Of a stretch of DNA of 15,903 nucleotides, positions 1 through 9,240 are shown piece by piece. Below the pieces are notes generated by a model that was not told where the DNA came from, ran no database searches, and saw only the letters and a list, made by a program, of their open reading frames with translations. Numbering within the stretch: the first letter of the stretch is position 1; the number at the start of each line of letters is the position of its first letter. The stretch covers positions 1 through 15,903 of the forward strand of contig JBLHKW010000126.1 in NCBI GenBank assembly GCA_047618565.1, written 5' to 3'. The position numbers and the translations under genes were made by a program. The stretch comes from JBLHKW01 sp047618565 (GTDB lineage: Bacteria > Planctomycetota > UBA1135 > GCA-002686595).

Positions 1-1323
1 GGTGAGGGTGTGGACTGGCACGTCGCGCTCGACGCGATCCGGTCCGTGGAATCCGCCAATGACCCCCATCGGGCTGCGTGGCCCCACGTGCAGACACTCG
101 CTGGCCATGCCCACGCGAACCTGGCCGCGGGCGAGCCGGGCCCGATCGCGGTCGCGCTCGAGGCGTTGATCCGCGATCCAATGGGCGAGACCCCGTTCGT
201 TCGGGGAGCACTGCTGCTCGCCATCGGTGGCGCCTACCCGGCGCCCGCCCGACATAACCTCGCCGGCGAAGTCCTCGCACAGCAAACGCCCGATTCACCG
301 AACGAGCTCGCACGTGCGGCCTGGCTGGTCATGGGCATGTCCGCGGGCCCCGGGGTCGATCTGGCGCGGTTCAAACCGCTGCATTCGAAGACCAGGCGCG
401 GCCTGTGGCCCGTGAGCGTGCGCGGCGCGTCCGCTGAAGGAGTACTCGACCGAGCGCTCGCGCAACTCCAGCCGACGGCGCTTTACGGTGCGGGAGACGC
501 TCCCGGCGCGCGGCCGACCGAGGGCTGGGCCGCGCAGGGAACGTTGACGCGCGAGGTGATCGTGCTCGCGCACCTGGCCTGGCCGGCCCGCTCGCCGGGC
601 CCGATCCGCAATAACCTCCTGGAATGGGCAGTCGGGACCGACATGAGCCACGCCTGCATCTGGAGCCTCTGCCTGGCGGCCAGGGACGACGACGGACTCG
701 CGGAGACCCTGCGCGACCTGCTCGAGACCCTCGACCCGTCATCATCGGAAGGGACGTTGCTGGCGGAACTGCTGGCGGGGCTCGCCCATCGGGGCGACCT
801 GGTGTTCGACCTCTACGAGGCGCGCCTGACGCCGCTCGAGATGGAGCAGGACATCGACGCCTACATGTCCAAGCTGAACGCGATCTTCGCCCTGGGCGCC
901 ATGATCGAATCCGAGAACAGCGAGGTGGCCGGGCGAGCGAGCGACCTGCTGGCCGAGGTGGCGCTCAATCCGGGTCGCTCGGATGACGTTCGCCGTCTGA
1001 CCCTGGTCCAGCTCGCGGTCTCGTCGCCCGTTCTGGCGGGTGACCTGATGGAGACCATCCTGATCAGCCCGGAGAGCGCAGCCATGCGACGCACGGCTGC
1101 GACCCTGGCCCGCTCCGAGCCAGCGGCCACTCAGCAACGCATGCGCGACGCCATGATGGACAGCTTCCGCGCTGAGCTCCCACTCGAAGTTCGAGAGAGC
1201 TACGTGCACGCGCTGATCGCTCTCGGTGGCGACGACACGACGGCCTTCCTGCGCAACATCACGGGCACCGAGCAGTTCAGCCGGCGCGTCCGCGAGGAGC
1301 TCGAGCAGTACCTGAGCCTGTAA
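1..1323 (+). CDS. Hypothetical helical-repeat (HEAT/alpha-solenoid-like) protein, 5' end outside window
   Basis: The reading frame is open from base 1 (the residues before the first GTG are G-E-G), so the gene probably begins upstream. A GTG at position 10 would give 437 residues and is the first possible internal start. I do not recognise a family. The visible protein is soluble, with no signal peptide or membrane segment. It is made of short amphipathic helices rich in Ala, Leu and Glu, for example the stretch ending in ALLLAIGGA near residue 75 and the C-terminal third with helices of about 15-20 residues. This suggests an alpha-solenoid of HEAT type. No catalytic motif is seen. The stop TAA at 1321-1323 lies 3 bp from the stop of the convergent pgk gene. 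That the reading frame is real is likely from its length and codon use; the fold is inference. Confidence 0.75.
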   Translation, partial: GEGVDWHVALDAIRSVESANDPHRAAWPHVQTLAGHAHANLAAGEPGPIAVALEALIRDPMGETPFVRGALLLAIGGAYPAPARHNLAGEVLAQQTPDSPNELARAAWLVMGMSAGPGVDLARFKPLHSKTRRGLWPVSVRGASAEGVLDRALAQLQPTALYGAGDAPGARPTEGWAAQGTLTREVIVLAHLAWPARSPGPIRNNLLEWAVGTDMSHACIWSLCLAARDDDGLAETLRDLLETLDPSSSEGTLLAELLAGLAHRGDLVFDLYEARLTPLEMEQDIDAYMSKLNAIFALGAMIESENSEVAGRASDLLAEVALNPGRSDDVRRLTLVQLAVSSPVLAGDLMETILISPESAAMRRTAATLARSEPAATQQRMRDAMMDSFRAELPLEVRESYVHALIALGGDDTTAFLRNITGTEQFSRRVREELEQYLSL

Positions 1324-1326
1324 CGC

Positions 1327-2514
1327 CTACTTCAGGCCGAGCGCAGCGATCCCGGGCAGGGTCTTGCCCTCGAGCAGCTCGAGGGACGCCCCGCCGCCCG
1401 TGGAGATATGGCTCACGGACTCGGTCAACTCCAGCAGGTGCATCGCGGCGACGGAGTCGCCGCCACCCACGACCGTGTAGCCGGAAGTGGCCTCGAGGGC
1501 GCGCGCCACCGCTTCGGTACCGCCGCGGAAGGCCTCCATCTCGAACACGCCCATCGGACCGTTCCAGACCACGGTCTTCGCGCTGGCCACCTTGGCCGCG
1601 AACGCCGCGCGCGTGTCCGGGCCGATGTCCAGGGCCATGCGGCCGGCCGGGATCTCGACCGCTGTGACCTCGGTGGTCGCGTCGGCCGCAAAACGGTCGG
1701 CCACGACGTGGTCCGTCGGCAGACACAGGTCGACGCCCTTCTCGGATGCCTTGGCCAGGGCAGCGCGGCACATGTCGAGCTGGTCGTCCTGCACCAGTGA
1801 GTCGCCGATGCCCACGCCCTGGGCCTTGAGAAAGGTGTACGCCATGCCCCCGCCCACGAGCAGGGCGTCCACGCGGTCGAGCAGGTTGTCGACCACCGTG
1901 AGCTTGTCGGAGACCTTGGCCCCTCCGAGGATCGCCACGAGCGGGCGTTTCGGGTCCTCGAGGACGCGCGCGAAGGCCTGGATCTCGCGCTCGAGCAGGC
2001 GCCCGGCGACGGAGGGCAACAGGCCGGCCACCACGGAGACGGAAGCGTGGGCGCGATGGCATGCGCCGAAGGCGTCCTCCACGAAGACATCGCCGAGCTT
2101 GGCGTACTCGGCCGCCAGGGCGGCATCGCCCTGGGTTTCGCCCGGATGGAAGCGCACGTTCTCGAGCAAGAGGGTCGTCCCGGCGGGAGCGCTTGCGATC
2201 GCGCCCTCGACGCCCGCGCCGATGCTCTCGTCGAGCTTGATGACCGGCGAGCCGAGCAGCTCGCCCAGCCGCACGCCGATGCGATCGACGGTCAGCTCGG
2301 GCACGACCTTGCCCTTCGGGCGGCCGAAGTGGCACATCAAGACCGGCTTGCCGCCGCCCGCGAGGATCTCGCGGACGGTCGGCAGTGCGGCGCGGATACG
2401 GGTGTCGTCGGTGATCGCACCGGCGTCATCCGTGGGCACATTGAAGTCGACGCGCATGAGCACCCGGCGACCGGAGACGTCGATGTCGTCGAGTGTGGGC
2501 GTGTCGAGCTTCAT
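1327..2514 (-). CDS. pgk: Phosphoglycerate kinase
   Basis: Cytosolic glycolytic enzyme that transfers the acyl phosphate of 1,3-bisphosphoglycerate to ADP. The 395-aa length is normal for the family. Visible signatures are MRVDFNVP (residues 20-27, substrate-binding R21, D23 and N25), CHFGRPKG (61-68), GGAKVSDK (197-204), GGGMAYTFL (221-229), NGPMGVFE (318-325) and the nucleotide-binding GGGDS (350-354). The ATG at 2514 is chosen because it gives the standard N-terminus just before the first beta strand. The open frame extends 41 codons further upstream, but those overlap the end of gap and look unlike the family. A weak AGGAA lies about 7 nt upstream. The gap stop is 29 bp away, so gap-pgk is almost certainly one transcript. 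The TAG stop faces the stop of the upstream plus-strand gene. Confidence 0.98.
   Translation of the reverse strand: MKLDTPTLDDIDVSGRRVLMRVDFNVPTDDAGAITDDTRIRAALPTVREILAGGGKPVLMCHFGRPKGKVVPELTVDRIGVRLGELLGSPVIKLDESIGAGVEGAIASAPAGTTLLLENVRFHPGETQGDAALAAEYAKLGDVFVEDAFGACHRAHASVSVVAGLLPSVAGRLLEREIQAFARVLEDPKRPLVAILGGAKVSDKLTVVDNLLDRVDALLVGGGMAYTFLKAQGVGIGDSLVQDDQLDMCRAALAKASEKGVDLCLPTDHVVADRFAADATTEVTAVEIPAGRMALDIGPDTRAAFAAKVASAKTVVWNGPMGVFEMEAFRGGTEAVARALEATSGYTVVGGGDSVAAMHLLELTESVSHISTGGGASLELLEGKTLPGIAALGLK
1367..1385. terminator. Perfect 8-bp hairpin inside the 3' end of pgk, possible terminator of the convergent upstream gene
   Basis: CCCTCGAG (1367-1374) and CTCGAGGG (1378-1385) are perfectly complementary around a 3-nt CAG loop. 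The element lies 44 bp past the stop of the plus-strand gene and 38 bp inside the end of pgk. With only 3 bp between the two stops, any structure ending the plus-strand transcript must lie within pgk. No U-tract follows on either strand, so a terminator role is inference. The stem may also reflect Leu-Glu codon choice. Confidence 0.35.
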
Positions 2515-2543
2515 TGTGGTTCCTGCCTTGGATGGCGGACGGA

Positions 2544-3581
<1,038 letters not shown>

Positions 3582-3892
3582 GGGATTAGGGGGGGGGCTG
3601 ACCTGGAGGGGTCTGAGGGGGTCTGTTGGAGAAATGGGTCCGGGCAGGCCTGGGCCGCTCGGACCTTGATACCGTGGGGCTTGAGATCGACTTAGGGCCG
3701 GGCCACGCGCCAGGAAAACCACGGGCGAGGCGCCAGGCAGGAAGTCGGAAATCGCAAGTCCCCGAGGACGGGGTCCGATCGCCGAATCCATGAGGTTTCC
3801 GGGCAAATCGGGCGCAGAGAGTACCGGTCTCCGCCGAAGGGATCAACGTGCCTCGTGCATCCCGCACCCGGCCGGAATGGATCTAGATCACC
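3582..3892. other. Divergent intergenic region between gap and tilS
   Basis: This 311-bp stretch without a gene must contain the promoters for both directions. I could not identify a convincing -35/-10 pair for either. Visible structure: a C9 tract in the gap leader (3589-3597), an inverted repeat at 3637-3665, a small CCCCG-AGGA-CGGGG hairpin at 3760-3773, and a 10-bp palindrome GATCTAGATC at 3880-3889 immediately before the tilS start. Short open frames cross the region but have no recognisable content. Confidence 0.6.
3637..3665. promoter_or_regulatory. Inverted repeat in the probable gap leader
   Basis: GGTCCG (3637-3642) and CGGACC (3660-3665) are a perfect 6-bp inverted repeat. It can be extended inward by GGC/GCC if a 3-nt bulge is allowed. 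It lies 56 bp upstream of the gap start codon and could be a leader hairpin or an operator. Function is unknown. Confidence 0.3.
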
Positions 3893-5392
3893 TTGACGCA
3901 CGACGACCCTGATTCCAACCCCAACTGGGCCAGCCGATGGTCGCAACTGGCCCGGAAAGTCGGCGTACTTCCCAGCACGCCGGTCGCCTTGGCCCTGTCC
4001 GGAGGTGCCGACAGCATCCTGCTGCTGCACATCCTGGCCAGGTCGGTCCCCAGGCCCAAGATCCTCGCGATCCACGTGGACCACGGCCTGCGCGGCGACG
4101 AGTCCGACGGCGACGCCGCCTTCTGCGCCCGTGCCTGCGCCCGCCTGGGCGTGCCCTTCGCCCAGCGCCGCCTGGAACTCGACGGCGGCGGCCCCAATCT
4201 TGAGGCCGTGGCCCGCGAGGAACGCTACAAGGCCCTGATCGGCGAGGCCAGCTCCCAGAACATCCCCGTGCTGATCACCGGGCACCACGAGGACGACGCC
4301 CTCGAGACCCTGCTCATGCGCTGGATGCGCGGCAGCCACATCTCGGGCCTGTCCGGGCCCAAGCCCCAGCGCGTCCTGCGCATTGGCCACGACCACCAGC
4401 TCGACCCGATGAAGGTCGTCCGACCCCTGCGGGCCATGCGCAGCACCGAAGTGCGCATGCTGCTGCGTGAGAACGACATCGCGTGGCGCGAGGATTCGAG
4501 CAATGAGTCCGCTGACTTCACCCGCAACCGGGTCCGCAACGAGCTCCTGCCGAGCATCAACGATACCTGTGGCGGCGAGGGCATCGAGAACCTGCGCGCC
4601 TTCGCGAGCGCCGTCGAGAACCTCGAGGAGGAACTCTCGGCCCGCACCGCCCACCTGGCCTGGGCCCCGCCTGCCCACGCCGCAGCGAGTCGCAGCGCAG
4701 CCGACGCCGTTATCGGCGGCTCCCTGAAGCGCACGGAGCTCCAGAAGCTCGCTCCCCCGCTCAAGCGGCGCGCCCTCTGGCGCCTGCTCCAGGAAGGCAC
4801 GGGGTGCGCCCCCAGCCGAGCCCAGCTTGCACAGCTCATCGACGACCTCGAGACCGGCTGTACGGGCCGCTACACCCTGCAGGGGGGCTGGATCGTCATC
4901 CTCCGGCGCGAGGACGTACACCTGGTGCCCGCTGAAAAGTCCACAGCGACGAGCCGCGCCACCGCCGGGAACGCCGACGCACCCGCGCTCCAGCACCATG
5001 GCGTGCGGCTCGACCTGCCCGGATCCGTCGAGCTGCCCGACGGGCGCTCCATCCAGGCCGAGCTGATCGAAAGCGCCCCGGATGATTCGGCCCCACGCGG
5101 CGCCGTCGAGGTGGAACTCGACGCGGCGGACCTGCCCGAACACCTCACCGTGCGTTTCGCCCAGCCCGGCGATCGTTTTCACGGTATCGGAGCCCCGGGC
5201 AGCCGACCGCTGACGCGCTTCCTGGCCGACGCGGGCGTTCCACGCGAAGAACGACGTCGGATCCCCCTGGTCTTCGCCGGATCAGAGCTGATCTGGGTCG
5301 CCGGCCTGCGCCCCTGCGATTCGCGCAAGGTGCAACCCAGCACCGGCGCACGCCTGCGGATCCGCCTTCTGGGCGCCGCCCTGCCCGCCTGA
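3893..5392 (+). CDS. tilS: tRNA(Ile)-lysidine synthetase TilS
   Basis: ATP-dependent enzyme that converts cytidine-34 of the CAU-anticodon isoleucine tRNA to lysidine, so that the tRNA reads AUA; essential in most bacteria. The N-type ATP pyrophosphatase P-loop SGGADS is at residues 36-41, followed by HVDHGLR (61-67), GHHEDDALET (130-139) and RGSHISGLSG (146-155). REDSSNESADFTRNRVRNEL marks the middle of the catalytic domain. The C-terminal TilS domain is recognisable at RFAQPGDRFHG and RIPLVFAGSELIWV. The 499-aa length is at the long end, with extra sequence between the two domains. The start is TTG at 3893: an in-frame TAG lies 7 bp upstream and no ATG or GTG precedes the P-loop. The Shine-Dalgarno is weak. 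It is transcribed divergently from gap and followed by a likely terminator hairpin. Confidence 0.95.
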   Translation: MTHDDPDSNPNWASRWSQLARKVGVLPSTPVALALSGGADSILLLHILARSVPRPKILAIHVDHGLRGDESDGDAAFCARACARLGVPFAQRRLELDGGGPNLEAVAREERYKALIGEASSQNIPVLITGHHEDDALETLLMRWMRGSHISGLSGPKPQRVLRIGHDHQLDPMKVVRPLRAMRSTEVRMLLRENDIAWREDSSNESADFTRNRVRNELLPSINDTCGGEGIENLRAFASAVENLEEELSARTAHLAWAPPAHAAASRSAADAVIGGSLKRTELQKLAPPLKRRALWRLLQEGTGCAPSRAQLAQLIDDLETGCTGRYTLQGGWIVILRREDVHLVPAEKSTATSRATAGNADAPALQHHGVRLDLPGSVELPDGRSIQAELIESAPDDSAPRGAVEVELDAADLPEHLTVRFAQPGDRFHGIGAPGSRPLTRFLADAGVPREERRRIPLVFAGSELIWVAGLRPCDSRKVQPSTGARLRIRLLGAALPA

Positions 5393-5419
5393 CCGCTCCT
5401 GAGCCCCGCAGGCCCACGC

Positions 5420-5441
5420 CGCCCCGCCATACACCGGGGCG
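5420..5441 (+). terminator. Hairpin downstream of tilS, probable terminator
   Basis: CGCCCCG (5420-5426) and CGGGGCG (5435-5441) form a perfect 7-bp GC stem with an 8-nt loop, 27 bp after the tilS stop. There is no T-run, so if it terminates it does so without a classical U-tract. It separates tilS from a possible promoter for yggS. Confidence 0.4.
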
Positions 5442-5446
5442 AGCCG

Positions 5447-5475
5447 GTGACTTGTTGCGCGAACCCGGATAGGGT
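5447..5475 (+). promoter_or_regulatory. Possible sigma-70-type promoter for yggS-kinase
   Basis: GTGACT (5447-5452) resembles TTGACA at four of six positions and is followed after 17 nt by TAGGGT (5470-5475), which resembles TATAAT at three of six. If used, transcription would begin near 5482 and translation of yggS would start at the TTG at 5495. The match is weak; it is noted because of the exact 17-nt spacing and its position after the terminator-like hairpin. Confidence 0.22.
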
Positions 5476-5494
5476 GAGCATCGGGTGCGACCCC

Positions 5495-6238
5495 TTGACT
5501 CAGCCCATCAGCCGCTCAATCCAGAATCTGCGCCTCGTCCGCGCCCGTATCGAGGCCGCCCCCCAGCCCGGGGGACAGCCCGTGGCGCTGCTGGCGGTCA
5601 CGAAGTCCGTACCGAATGACGTCGCCCGCGAACTCGCGCTGGCCGGCCAGCGCGACCTGGCCGAGAACCGGGTCGAGGTCTTCGAGTCGAAGGTCGGGGC
5701 CCTGTCCGACCTGGATGTGCGCTGGCACTTCATCGGGCATATTCAGCGCAACAAGGCGCGCCGCATCGTGGCGCTTGCCACGGTCGTGCATTCGGTCGAC
5801 TCCCTGCGCCTGCTGCACACCCTCGAGCGCATGGCGGCGGAGCTCGGACGCGAGCTGGAGATCTTCCTGCAGGTCAACGCGACCGGCGAGGAACAGAAAC
5901 ACGGACTGCCACCCGCGCAGGTGCCCGAGGCGGTCGCAGCCCTCGACGCTTGCCCGCACCTGAAACTGCTCGGACTCATGGCCATGGGCCCGACGGGCGC
6001 GGACCCGCTCGAGACCCGGCGAGCCTTCGAGGCGACCGCGACCCTGGCGCGGAAGATCGAGGACGACCCGGCCCTGGCGCCCCGGCTCGCGGCGGGCCGC
6101 TGCCAGCTATCGATGGGGATGAGTGCTGACCTGGAGCTCGCGATCGCTGCTGGCAGCAACCTGGTGCGCGTCGGGAGAGCCCTCTTTCAGAGCTTGCCCG
6201 GCGAGGCTCTCAACGACCCGGCTCCTGGGCTAGACTGA
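5495..6238 (+). CDS. yggS: YggS/PROSC family pyridoxal-phosphate homeostasis protein
   Basis: Single-domain alanine-racemase-like TIM barrel that binds PLP and is involved in vitamin B6 and amino/keto-acid homeostasis. Visible motifs are LLAVTK with the PLP-binding Lys, GQRDLAENRV, WHFIGHIQRNK, HSVDS, FLQVNATGEEQKHG, GLMAMGP and the phosphate-binding LSMGMSADLELAIAAGSNLVRVGRALF region. The start is uncertain: GTG at 5447, GTG at 5474 and TTG at 5495 are all in frame. I choose 5495 because it puts the PLP lysine at residue 37, matching Lys36 in E. coli YggS, and gives a 247-aa protein of normal size. A GTG start at 5474 would give 254 aa. The kinase gene begins 5 bp after the stop, so the two are probably co-transcribed. 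Confidence 0.93.
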   Translation: MTQPISRSIQNLRLVRARIEAAPQPGGQPVALLAVTKSVPNDVARELALAGQRDLAENRVEVFESKVGALSDLDVRWHFIGHIQRNKARRIVALATVVHSVDSLRLLHTLERMAAELGRELEIFLQVNATGEEQKHGLPPAQVPEAVAALDACPHLKLLGLMAMGPTGADPLETRRAFEATATLARKIEDDPALAPRLAAGRCQLSMGMSADLELAIAAGSNLVRVGRALFQSLPGEALNDPAPGLD

Positions 6239-6243
6239 TCGGA

Positions 6244-9165
6244 ATGCAATCCGAGGAGACGAACACGCCCGGTCAGCGCATGCTGATCGAGTTCCCGGGC
6301 CAGGAGCACCCGCCGGCAGAGCTGCCGCGACGGGGCAAGCTCGTGATCGGATCCTCCACGGAGCGCGTGGACCTGGTGCTCTCCGGGGCCGGCATCGAGC
6401 CGGTGCACTGCACCATTCGACCCCTGAAAGGCGGCGGCTGGGCGCTCGTGGATATGGGTTCCGCGACCGGCACCCGTGTCAACGGACGCGTGGCCGAGAC
6501 CGTGCGCCTGGCGCACGGCGACGTGATCAAGCTCGGAAGCACTCTCCTGCACATCGTCGACCCGAGCGCCCCCAAGCCCGTGGAACCGGAAAGGCTCGCA
6601 TCCGGGACAGCAGCTGCTCCCAAGGAGGACGTCACCGGGACTCGCATCAGCGGCTATCGCATCGACAGCATCCTGGGCCGCGGCGGTATGGGGCAGGTGT
6701 ACCTCGCCCTGCAGGAGCGCCTCGACCGCAAGGTCGCCCTGAAGGTGCTGCCGCCCGATCTCGCGGCGGACTCCGACTTCGTGCATCGATTTCAAGCGGA
6801 AGCGCGCGCCGCGGCGGCCCTCAACCATCCCAACATCGTCACGATCTTCGACGTTGGCGACGAGGGCGACCGGCACTTCATCTCGATGGAGTACATGCAC
6901 GCGGGTTGTCTCGAGACGCGACTCGCGCGCGAAGGCCGGCTGCCCTGGAAGGTGGTGCTCGACATCCTGCACGACGCGGCCAGCGGCCTCGTCTACGCGG
7001 AATCCCGCGGCATCGTGCACCGTGACATCAAGCCGTCCAATCTGATGCAGAACGAGAGCGGGACGACGAAGATCGCCGACCTCGGACTCGCGATGCAGAC
7101 GGAGCAGGCCGAGGCCCAGACCGAGGGCCAGCGCATCTACGGGACGCCGCACTTCATCGCCCCGGAGCTGATCCACGGCGAGAAGCCTGACTGCCGCTCC
7201 GACCTCTACTCACTGGGAGCGACCGCCTACCGACTGATCACGGGCGAGACCCCCTTCGAGGGCCAAACTCCGCGCGAGATCCTGCGAAACGCCCTGACCG
7301 AGAGCCCGCGCCCGGTGGCCAGTCTGGCTCCCGACGCGCCGGTCGATCTGCAGCGCACGATCGAACGCTTGCTACAGCGCTCCCCCACCGAACGCCACCC
7401 TTCGGCCGCCATCCTGCTGAAGGAGATCGACCGGATGCGCGCCACGGGTGGCGTCGACGCCGCGGCATCCGTCAAACCTGCGCACACATCGGGCAAGCGC
7501 TTGCTCATCGGGGCCGGCGTCGCACTGCTCATCGGCGCGGGCGCCTGGTTGGCGGCGCCCTTCCTCACCGGAACGGACAGCGCGGAAGCCACTGGCGACC
7601 CTGGCAGCGGCCCGAGCACAGCGGGTGATCCGCTGGCCGTCGAGTTCGAGGGCGTGGTCTTCGCCGAGGATGAGCCGGACGCGGAGAGCGAGGCGTCCGA
7701 CGATGACATGGCCTCGCGCTTGCTCGAGGCCGAGGCCGAGGTCGAGTACCTGAAGCTCGGCGAACAGATGCTCTCCGATGAGGCTCGGGAGCGACGGCTC
7801 ATGGAGCTGGCCGAGCGCTACAAGGGCACGAACAGCGCCTACCGAGCCCTCGACGAGGTCGTCAGCGATCGCGCCGCGCGCGCGGACGCCGAGGTCCGTT
7901 CGCAGGAAGCGAGCGTCGCCATGCAGGCGGCTCTGCAGTCGATGAACGAGGCCACCAAGGACATCGCGCCGCAGCGCGTGCGCTCGGCCTTCGAGGCCCT
8001 GCGCACCATCGACGTGCCCGGCGGCCTCGCGCAGGCAGCCGACTTCAACACGCGCCGCGAGGCCCTCGAACAGACCCTTCTTCAGCGTGCCATCGACCAC
8101 GCACGAGGTGTCCTGGTGCGTGCGGACGCACTCGCGGTAAAGGGGGACTTCGACGGGGTCGAGCGCCTCCTGACCAAATTCTCGAGCGTCGTGGAATTGC
8201 CCGCAAGCGGGCCAGACGAGAAAGCCTCGCCGCTGGCGGACCAGTTCGAGCAGATCGCGATCGGAATCTACGGGCGCATCTCCAAGCTCGGGACGGCACA
8301 GGAGAGCTGGCTGGCGAATCAGGTCGGGATCGACGGCAGCGCGATCGCTGCGGGCCTGCGCGGCCCGGACGGCCTGGCCGCGCAGCTCGCGAAGTTCGAC
8401 TTCGCGTCCGCCGTGAGCCTGCTCGACACGATCCTGGCAAGCGTGCGCACGGCCGAGTCTCGCACACTGCTGGGCACCCTGCGGCAGGACATCCAGGAGG
8501 CCGGCGCGGTGCTCGAAACCCTCGGTAAAGCGTGGGATCAGAACGGATGGCGGCGGAGGTCGATCGCTGACCCCAGCGCCCCGCGCTCCGCCAAGCGCGA
8601 CGCCGTCGGCGCGGACGCGCGCGGCGTGGTCATCTCCACCGGCGGTGAGACACAGCACCTGCCCTGGGGCGCCTGGGCCGGCCACCCGCGTGAGCTGCAC
8701 GTACTGTTCAACGAACGCCTGGCGCGCCCCTGGTCCGAGGATGAACGGGCGGGCATCGCCACGCTATTTCGACTCGGCGCGGTGACCGACGCCGCGCGCT
8801 GGGCCGCGACGGCGATGGAGTCCGCGCACCCCGGCGAGGTGCCGCACAAGGACGTCCTGACCTTCTTCGATCAGGCGCAGCCCTGGGCTGCCATGGCGGG
8901 CTCCGCCGAGGTACTCGGCAACGAGCGTGCGGCGCTGGAGCTGCTGGCGGCCAGCCTCGAGGCCCAGGAAGCCGGAATGCCTGGCGTCGCGCTGGCGCGA
9001 CTCGAGCGCTTGCTCGACCAGCACGGGACGTCCCTGTTCGTCCTGTTGCTCTCGGAGTCGGGACCCGCCGCTGCAAGGGCGTCAGAGGACGCACCGGTCG
9101 CAGAGCGCGGCCGGGCGCCCCTGGGCACGGGACGTGATGGCTCGCAGACCGATCGCGAGCGTTGA
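6244..9165 (+). CDS. Transmembrane FHA-Ser/Thr protein kinase with large C-terminal region
   Basis: Predicted PknB-type kinase of 973 aa with cytoplasmic N-terminus. Residues about 30-105 resemble an FHA domain (VHCTI, GTRVNG, HGDVIKLG), but the usual Arg of the GR motif is Ser37 and the usual Ser three residues before the His is Glu52; Asn80 is kept. The kinase domain spans about 138-400: GRGGMG loop (145-150), Lys167 in VALKVL, Glu186 in helix C, HRDIKPSN (259-266), DLG in place of DFG (279-281) and APE (306-308). One membrane helix follows at about 418-441. An acidic linker (EDEPDAESEASDDD) comes next, then roughly 480 residues of helical, coiled-coil-prone sequence of no recognised family, presumably extracytoplasmic. 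ATG at 6244 is the first start; ATG at 6280 would still keep the FHA domain. It lies 5 bp after yggS and probably shares its transcript. The substrate is unknown. Confidence 0.9.
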   Translation: MQSEETNTPGQRMLIEFPGQEHPPAELPRRGKLVIGSSTERVDLVLSGAGIEPVHCTIRPLKGGGWALVDMGSATGTRVNGRVAETVRLAHGDVIKLGSTLLHIVDPSAPKPVEPERLASGTAAAPKEDVTGTRISGYRIDSILGRGGMGQVYLALQERLDRKVALKVLPPDLAADSDFVHRFQAEARAAAALNHPNIVTIFDVGDEGDRHFISMEYMHAGCLETRLAREGRLPWKVVLDILHDAASGLVYAESRGIVHRDIKPSNLMQNESGTTKIADLGLAMQTEQAEAQTEGQRIYGTPHFIAPELIHGEKPDCRSDLYSLGATAYRLITGETPFEGQTPREILRNALTESPRPVASLAPDAPVDLQRTIERLLQRSPTERHPSAAILLKEIDRMRATGGVDAAASVKPAHTSGKRLLIGAGVALLIGAGAWLAAPFLTGTDSAEATGDPGSGPSTAGDPLAVEFEGVVFAEDEPDAESEASDDDMASRLLEAEAEVEYLKLGEQMLSDEARERRLMELAERYKGTNSAYRALDEVVSDRAARADAEVRSQEASVAMQAALQSMNEATKDIAPQRVRSAFEALRTIDVPGGLAQAADFNTRREALEQTLLQRAIDHARGVLVRADALAVKGDFDGVERLLTKFSSVVELPASGPDEKASPLADQFEQIAIGIYGRISKLGTAQESWLANQVGIDGSAIAAGLRGPDGLAAQLAKFDFASAVSLLDTILASVRTAESRTLLGTLRQDIQEAGAVLETLGKAWDQNGWRRRSIADPSAPRSAKRDAVGADARGVVISTGGETQHLPWGAWAGHPRELHVLFNERLARPWSEDERAGIATLFRLGAVTDAARWAATAMESAHPGEVPHKDVLTFFDQAQPWAAMAGSAEVLGNERAALELLAASLEAQEAGMPGVALARLERLLDQHGTSLFVLLLSESGPAAARASEDAPVAERGRAPLGTGRDGSQTDRER

Positions 9166-9240
9166 TCAGACCCCGATAACTGCAGAACGTGCCGTCGAGA
9201 CTGGTTCTCTGCCCGCGCATCTGGTCCGATGTGCAGTCCC

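Noticed and set aside
3893..3925. TTGACG at the tilS start read as a -35 box
   Set aside because: It coincides with the start codon, and there is no -10-like hexamer at a suitable distance.
3692..5182. Nearly 500-codon minus-strand frame opposite tilS
   Set aside because: TilS motifs on the plus strand are complete; the opposite frame has no recognisable domain.
6208..6236. TAGACT just before the kinase start as a -10 box
   Set aside because: The hexamer 17 bp upstream matches TTGACA at only two of six positions. The 5-bp gap to yggS favours co-transcription.
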